Shown one piece after another: positions 59,827-64,000 of a stretch of DNA of 64,000 nt. The translations under genes and the position numbers were made by a program. Position 1 is the first letter of the stretch; every line of letters begins with the position of its first letter. This DNA is from Fomes fomentarius (lineage: Eukaryota; Basidiomycota; Agaricomycetes; Polyporales; Polyporaceae), in the NCBI GenBank assembly GCA_022606135.1, contig JABYQN010000005.1, positions 248,001 through 312,000 of the forward strand, read 5' to 3'. The notes under the pieces were generated by a model. It had not been told where the DNA came from and did no database searches. It saw only the letters and a list, made by a program, of their open reading frames with translations.

Positions 59827-61258
59827 TGATCGAGAGTAGGGCTGAACCACCGAGGGGGCCTGCCTCTTATAGACTCGACGCGGTCGACCCGCCAGCCCCG
59901 TCACCCCAACATTAACAAACAGGACGTCGATCGGTTGGGCCCCGCCACGTCGCACGTCGGGCCAAAGAACAAACATACTGTACGGTCACCTTCGCGTTGT
60001 TGAAGCTGAACTCGATTCCGTTCGATGTGTTCAACAGACTTTCAGTCATGGTGCGAATGGCAAAGTCGGAGCGCGGACGCCGCGTACCGATGGCGTTCCC
60101 CATCAACCAGACTCTTGTCGGGATTCGCTCTGTTCACTGTTCAGGAGAGTGCTCGCCTCCATCCGGAAAACCCTCATTCCATGATTAGCGATTAGTTATA
60201 TATCAGGACCGATAACTGCAATAACATGAGGTGCACATACTTGAAAATGAGTGAAAGTGTTAGAACCTATACCTAGTCAGACGTAGTTACAACTCTGTAC
60301 AGGTGAGTATGTGTCGTGCATATGCATAGGCTAAGGAGAGACTCGATGATGGTGGAATGCATACTATGAGTGACGTGATTGTAAGCGCGGGTGCGGGTGA
60401 TGCTGTCGTCGAGCGCTAAGCGCTCTCGTCCAACAGAAAGGGCTATATGTGTTGGCACATCGCACACGTCGTCGAGAGATGTAGTTAGAAAAAATATGTA
60501 AATGTTCGGTTGTCTCAGTATCTGCCCAGATTCATGCTGAGGTCTCCATGACGCCGGCCCTGAGTCTTTCGGCAGAGTAGGGGAGGTGAATGTAGGAGGC
60601 CACAGCCTCCCACGAGAGACGGCGGTGCGACTTCCGCTTGACCTTTATCGACTAGTCATATCAGACAGTAACACTGAAGAGGACTCTGTAAGACAAGGAT
60701 TCGCAGTGGCCTCAGGGACCCTAACGGTGACAGCCCCAGCATCCGTCACAGAACATATACTGACTAATTCGAAGTGTAAAGACACTCCAGCTGAGCTTAG
60801 TCTCCCCTAGACAGACAGTATATGATCCATACTCCAGCGGCTGATGCACCCTTAAACTCCTATTGACCACCTATGAATTCCATATGTGAGATAGCCAAAT
60901 TGTCCAAGCCCATTGTTCTGAGGCACTTGAACTGGGATGTGCCGACCAAATCTGTAAGTCACGAGTCGTTTCTTGCGTTCCATTCTGGTGAGTCTGTTTG
61001 CAATATTGCAAATTAGGTTCCATTTCTCCTGATGCTCTAATGTCTCTGATCAGATGTCATAACACATAATTCGGGAATGGGGCTTTTCCTCCATGGAACT
61101 TGGTACGATGCGTGTGAGGTTGACGGGTAGAGAACAGAGTTGATTAATTATAACAAAACCTAGAGTACACGGCTGTCATTGATTCAGATTCAAAGTTCAA
61201 ACCTCGAATGCAAGTCCATCACGTTCACCGATCTTGGAGGTATAGTCAGACAGACTAC
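59827..61258. other. intergenic region
   Basis: AT-richer DNA. The only frames are about 60-75 codons and have no domain. Nothing repeated was recognised. Confidence 0.45.
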
Positions 61259-62739
61259 CTAGCCCGACTGGTACAGAGCAGGACCAGCGACGATGTGCTC
61301 GTTCAGCATCGAGACGTTGAACGGCGTGATCACCGGGTTAGTATCCGTGATCATGATGAACCTGGTTTAGCCCCTTCGTCAGGTGCGAAACTCGGCTGGA
61401 GTACGGGATTGGAGAATAGTCAGACGTACATCGTGCCATTGATAAAGGTCTCGTTCGGCTGGATGGTCGAGCCAGAATTGTTGCCAAGGACGGTGAGGTT
61501 GGTGTACGTGGTGTTCAGTTGCGATATCCACGCGACATACTGGAGCGAATGTAGTGTAGTAAGCGCCCGATGGTCCGCCGTGGTAGCGGAAGAATCATGC
61601 TTACCTTGCCCTCGCCTGCGGATGTCGAAGTGTTGTACCTTCCATCCGGACCGACCTGCTTGCCAGGGTCTTCCCAAGTGAGGTTGAGGGTGGTTCCGGG
61701 TTGCGACAGAGGAACACTGCGGTTGTGGGTGATCGCGGGAGTGTTGTTGTCATTCAAAGCCGACGCATTGGGGTTGCTCTGCAGAAGTGTGGTTGAGCGC
61801 CAGTATTGTCAGAGGCTAAAGTTTATACGTACGACGATGTTCAGCGCCGGGAAGTTCTGCCACACGAGATGTGTGTTGTTCTCGGGGCACGAAGTGATGT
61901 ACGGTGCGAGCAGTGTCCACGCCATGCTCTGCGTGATGCCCGGAATGAAATACACCTGGAAGGAATTGTGTTGTCAGTCTATCACGTCTGACTATCGTCG
62001 TGACGAAGACGGTAATAATAGGGATACGTACGGGCATGGGGAAGAGGCCTTCGAACTGGCGGAAGATCATCTGTTGACGCGCCTCTGTAACGATGGATTC
62101 GAGAAGCAGGTTCGCTGCGGCTCGAGAGTCCAGGTGCTCGAGAAAGCCATACACCCCGGACTCGCCGAACCGAGTGAGCTGAGATAGAGATCAGCATTGC
62201 AGTGAGGCTCGGTGGATGATCTGTGCGCACCTTCTGGCAGAAGTCGACAAAGTCGCGCACGCTCTCGTAGGGGTATGTATAGTTACACTGCTTTGGCGCG
62301 GAGTCGGCTGGAAGGTGGGAATGTGAGCACGATGAAACCGAAAGATACCATTCATCCAAAAAGAATGACTCACGCCCGAGGATATTGGTGATCATATTCG
62401 CGTGGGCAACTTCCTGGTCAGCCATGAACTGGATGAGATAGCGGTCCTCAGCATTTAGACCGGCGTTCTCGAAGTCCTCATCGGAGAACTTGGCTAGTCC
62501 GTTATGGAACAAGTCAAGCTCGATGTATTCTTGATAAAGCGCCAAGCTCTGCGGATCATGGTTAGGCACTATCGGCCATACAGACACGATCGACTTACCA
62601 ACGATTGATAGTCGAAGTCGCTGAGCGGACTATACACTGGAGTCGAATTCGTACCAAGACCGCCCGATGGCGTGAAGGGTGCGGAGAGGGCGACAGGGGC
62701 GACTGCTGCCAGAATCAATGGGATTGTGCGGCCAAGCAT
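61259..62739 (-). CDS. secreted ferritin-like (Rds1-type) protein
   Basis: The start at 62739 gives a signal peptide, MLGRTIPLILAAVAPVALSA. The mature protein has LSDFDYQSLALYQEYIELDLFHNGL, then FSDEDFENAGLNAEDRYLIQFMADQEVAHANMI. Next are CNYTYPYESVRDFVDFCQK and RAAANLLLESIVTEARQQMIFRQFEGLFPMP, which carry the paired Glu/His positions of the Ferritin_2 fold. C-terminal exons hold VYFIPGITQSMAWTLLAPYITSCP, many Asn-X-Ser/Thr sites and end AGPALYQSG. Related yeast Rds1 is induced by nutrient and stress signals. Metal binding and enzymatic role are not proven. About seven exons with short introns. Confidence 0.85.
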
Positions 62740-63675
62740 TGCGTACGGTGAATGGGCGGTGAGCTAGAATGCTGGCCCGCGTTGGCTGAGTGTTATATAC
62801 CAATATGTTTCGCCCTCGATGGTATGCTCTTGCCTGAAAAATGACTCCGAGGTGCTAAGGGGCGATGGGGAGCAGACGGGCGGCGTCTGACGGGGATACG
62901 GTGCTCAGCCTGCCGTCATCTCTGGCATACAGTCCTACCAAAATAGTAATAGTTCTGATTCAGACCCACGGATCTAGAGCCACTCGTCAGTGTACTGGAG
63001 GGAGTTCAAGAAGCATTGAAGTCGAGGAGGTGGAGCAGCCCAAAGTGGACGAACAGGCACAGGCAGCTGCTGACCGAGTGAAACACTCTGCCGTGTTATG
63101 TCCATGTCCCGAGGCACCTTCCAAGCCAGGGTGAATGTCAGTGGATCCTGGAACTACACTGCATGTGGCATTCTACAGTCCTGAGGACGTCATAGCGACC
63201 GAGTCCCAAGCTCTTGCACGGCTGCCGTCGAAGCAGTCCCATAACGTTTGAGTTGCCAAGCACACGGCGCTGCAAGTACTCCATAGGGTGAGGAGAGTTC
63301 AACTGAGAACTTGCTGATGTCAACTGTGACCTCAGACTGACCCCAGGGCGTGCCACGAAGCGCCTAGGAGTAACTCCCGTTTCAGGCTATATGCCACGGT
63401 AAATACGACAATTGCTTGTCCTATCTTGCAATCTTGCATGCTCTGCCATCTGCATGGTTATCGACCTGGAGTGATGGTTTAGTTATATAACACATACCAG
63501 TTCTGTTTGGAAGCTGGGCAAAGACAACAGGCGTTGAATTGTAAGTGGGATTAGCGATATCACCAAATATGGTATGGTACGACTCTCGGAAAGTCGAGAT
63601 CTACGCTGATCTACGCTGCATGACAATTGACATGTTCTTAGCAATCAAATTCTCAGCAGGACGCAGACAGTGAGC
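62740..63675. other. intergenic region
   Basis: No credible gene. Small frames on both strands only. Confidence 0.4.
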
Positions 63676-64000
63676 AATGGCAACGGCCTCCTCGTTTCTC
63701 CCAACTTGCGTTGCATCGCTCACCCTCGAGCTCTCCACTACGGTGTTCGTCTTTCCAAAGCCTTCGCTGGTCCAGCACGTCGAGCGCACCCCTGGCATTT
63801 CGTATCCGCGTCAGCACGATGTTAACATCAACTCCCTGCTTTCGCGCAGCCGCTCTCAGCAACCTGCGACCTGCGACACTCATCCACCGCTCTCCGACAA
63901 GGCTCGTAGGCTCGAGGGCTTACAAGAGCACCCTCCACTCTCCAGCCGCGACCAGAGCAAGCTCTGTGCGAGACTTGGGCAACTCTTGGCGGCGCACGAT
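63676..64000 (+). CDS. possible partial gene running off the right edge
   Basis: An ATG at 63676 opens a frame that stays open for 108 codons to the window end (MATASSFLPTCVASLTLELS, then VQHVERTPGISYPRQHDVNI and ARRLEGLQEHPPLSSRDQSK). No domain was recognised. Opposite-strand frames of about 75 codons overlap, so the strand is not certain. Confidence 0.35.

Overview
The window looks like nuclear DNA of a filamentous basidiomycete, most likely an Agaricomycete close to the polypores. Genes are broken by many short GT-AG introns (about 50-70 bp, donors such as GTGAGT, GTACGT and GTGCGT). Genes lie on both strands with little space between them, and the families are typical of mushroom-forming fungi: HET domain, Rds1 ferritin-like, DUF7727-like, a two-copy AIM24 pair, and single-pass proteins with a long cytoplasmic tail. 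I see no bacterial operons, CRISPR, rRNA or convincing tRNA. All splice sites were placed by eye from frame, consensus and homology.

Left third (1-20.5 kb): two divergent homeodomain genes (636-1451 minus; 2060-3652 plus), a Rec114-like meiotic gene (3823-5453 minus), two tandem AIM24 genes (5707-6712 and 7980-9151, both minus), an unknown gene (10808-11690 minus), a single-pass membrane protein (about 12102-12864 plus), dihydroxyacid dehydratase (13109-15980 minus), the peroxisomal receptor PEX5 (16483-19280 minus) and a DJ-1/PfpI protein (19622-20439 minus).

Middle (20.5-40.3 kb): a repeat-rich part with a secreted alpha/beta-hydrolase peptidase (23375-25702 plus), a HET-domain gene (about 26904-29536 plus), decayed carboxylesterase pieces and a duplicated block of about 440 bp. 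Then comes a divergent pair: the membrane-tethered regulator Mga2/Spt23 (32057-36051 minus) and the nucleoporin Nup2/Nup50 (37044-39292 plus). Their shared promoter holds a large inverted repeat. Two TA-flanked MITEs sit back to back downstream of the nucleoporin.

Right third (40.3-64 kb): Old Yellow Enzyme (41090-42534 plus), a Gyp1-type TBC RabGAP (43518-45587 minus), a third homeodomain gene (46110-47671 plus), a large unknown gene (48664-51932 minus) with a partial copy of its 3' exons just downstream (47831-48320), a single-pass surface protein (52503-54275 plus), a DUF7727-like membrane protein (55596-56294 plus), Ap4A phosphorylase (57222-58817 plus), a minisatellite of about 40-bp units (59318-59745), a secreted Rds1-like protein (61259-62739 minus) and an open frame running off the right edge.

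The most unusual signal is the homeodomain set. Three genes carry five homeodomains. In each one the W-F codon of the recognition helix is split by an intron, and in each one the normally invariant Asn51 is replaced. Other striking features are five or six MITE-like or inverted-repeat elements, one of them inside a PEX5 intron.
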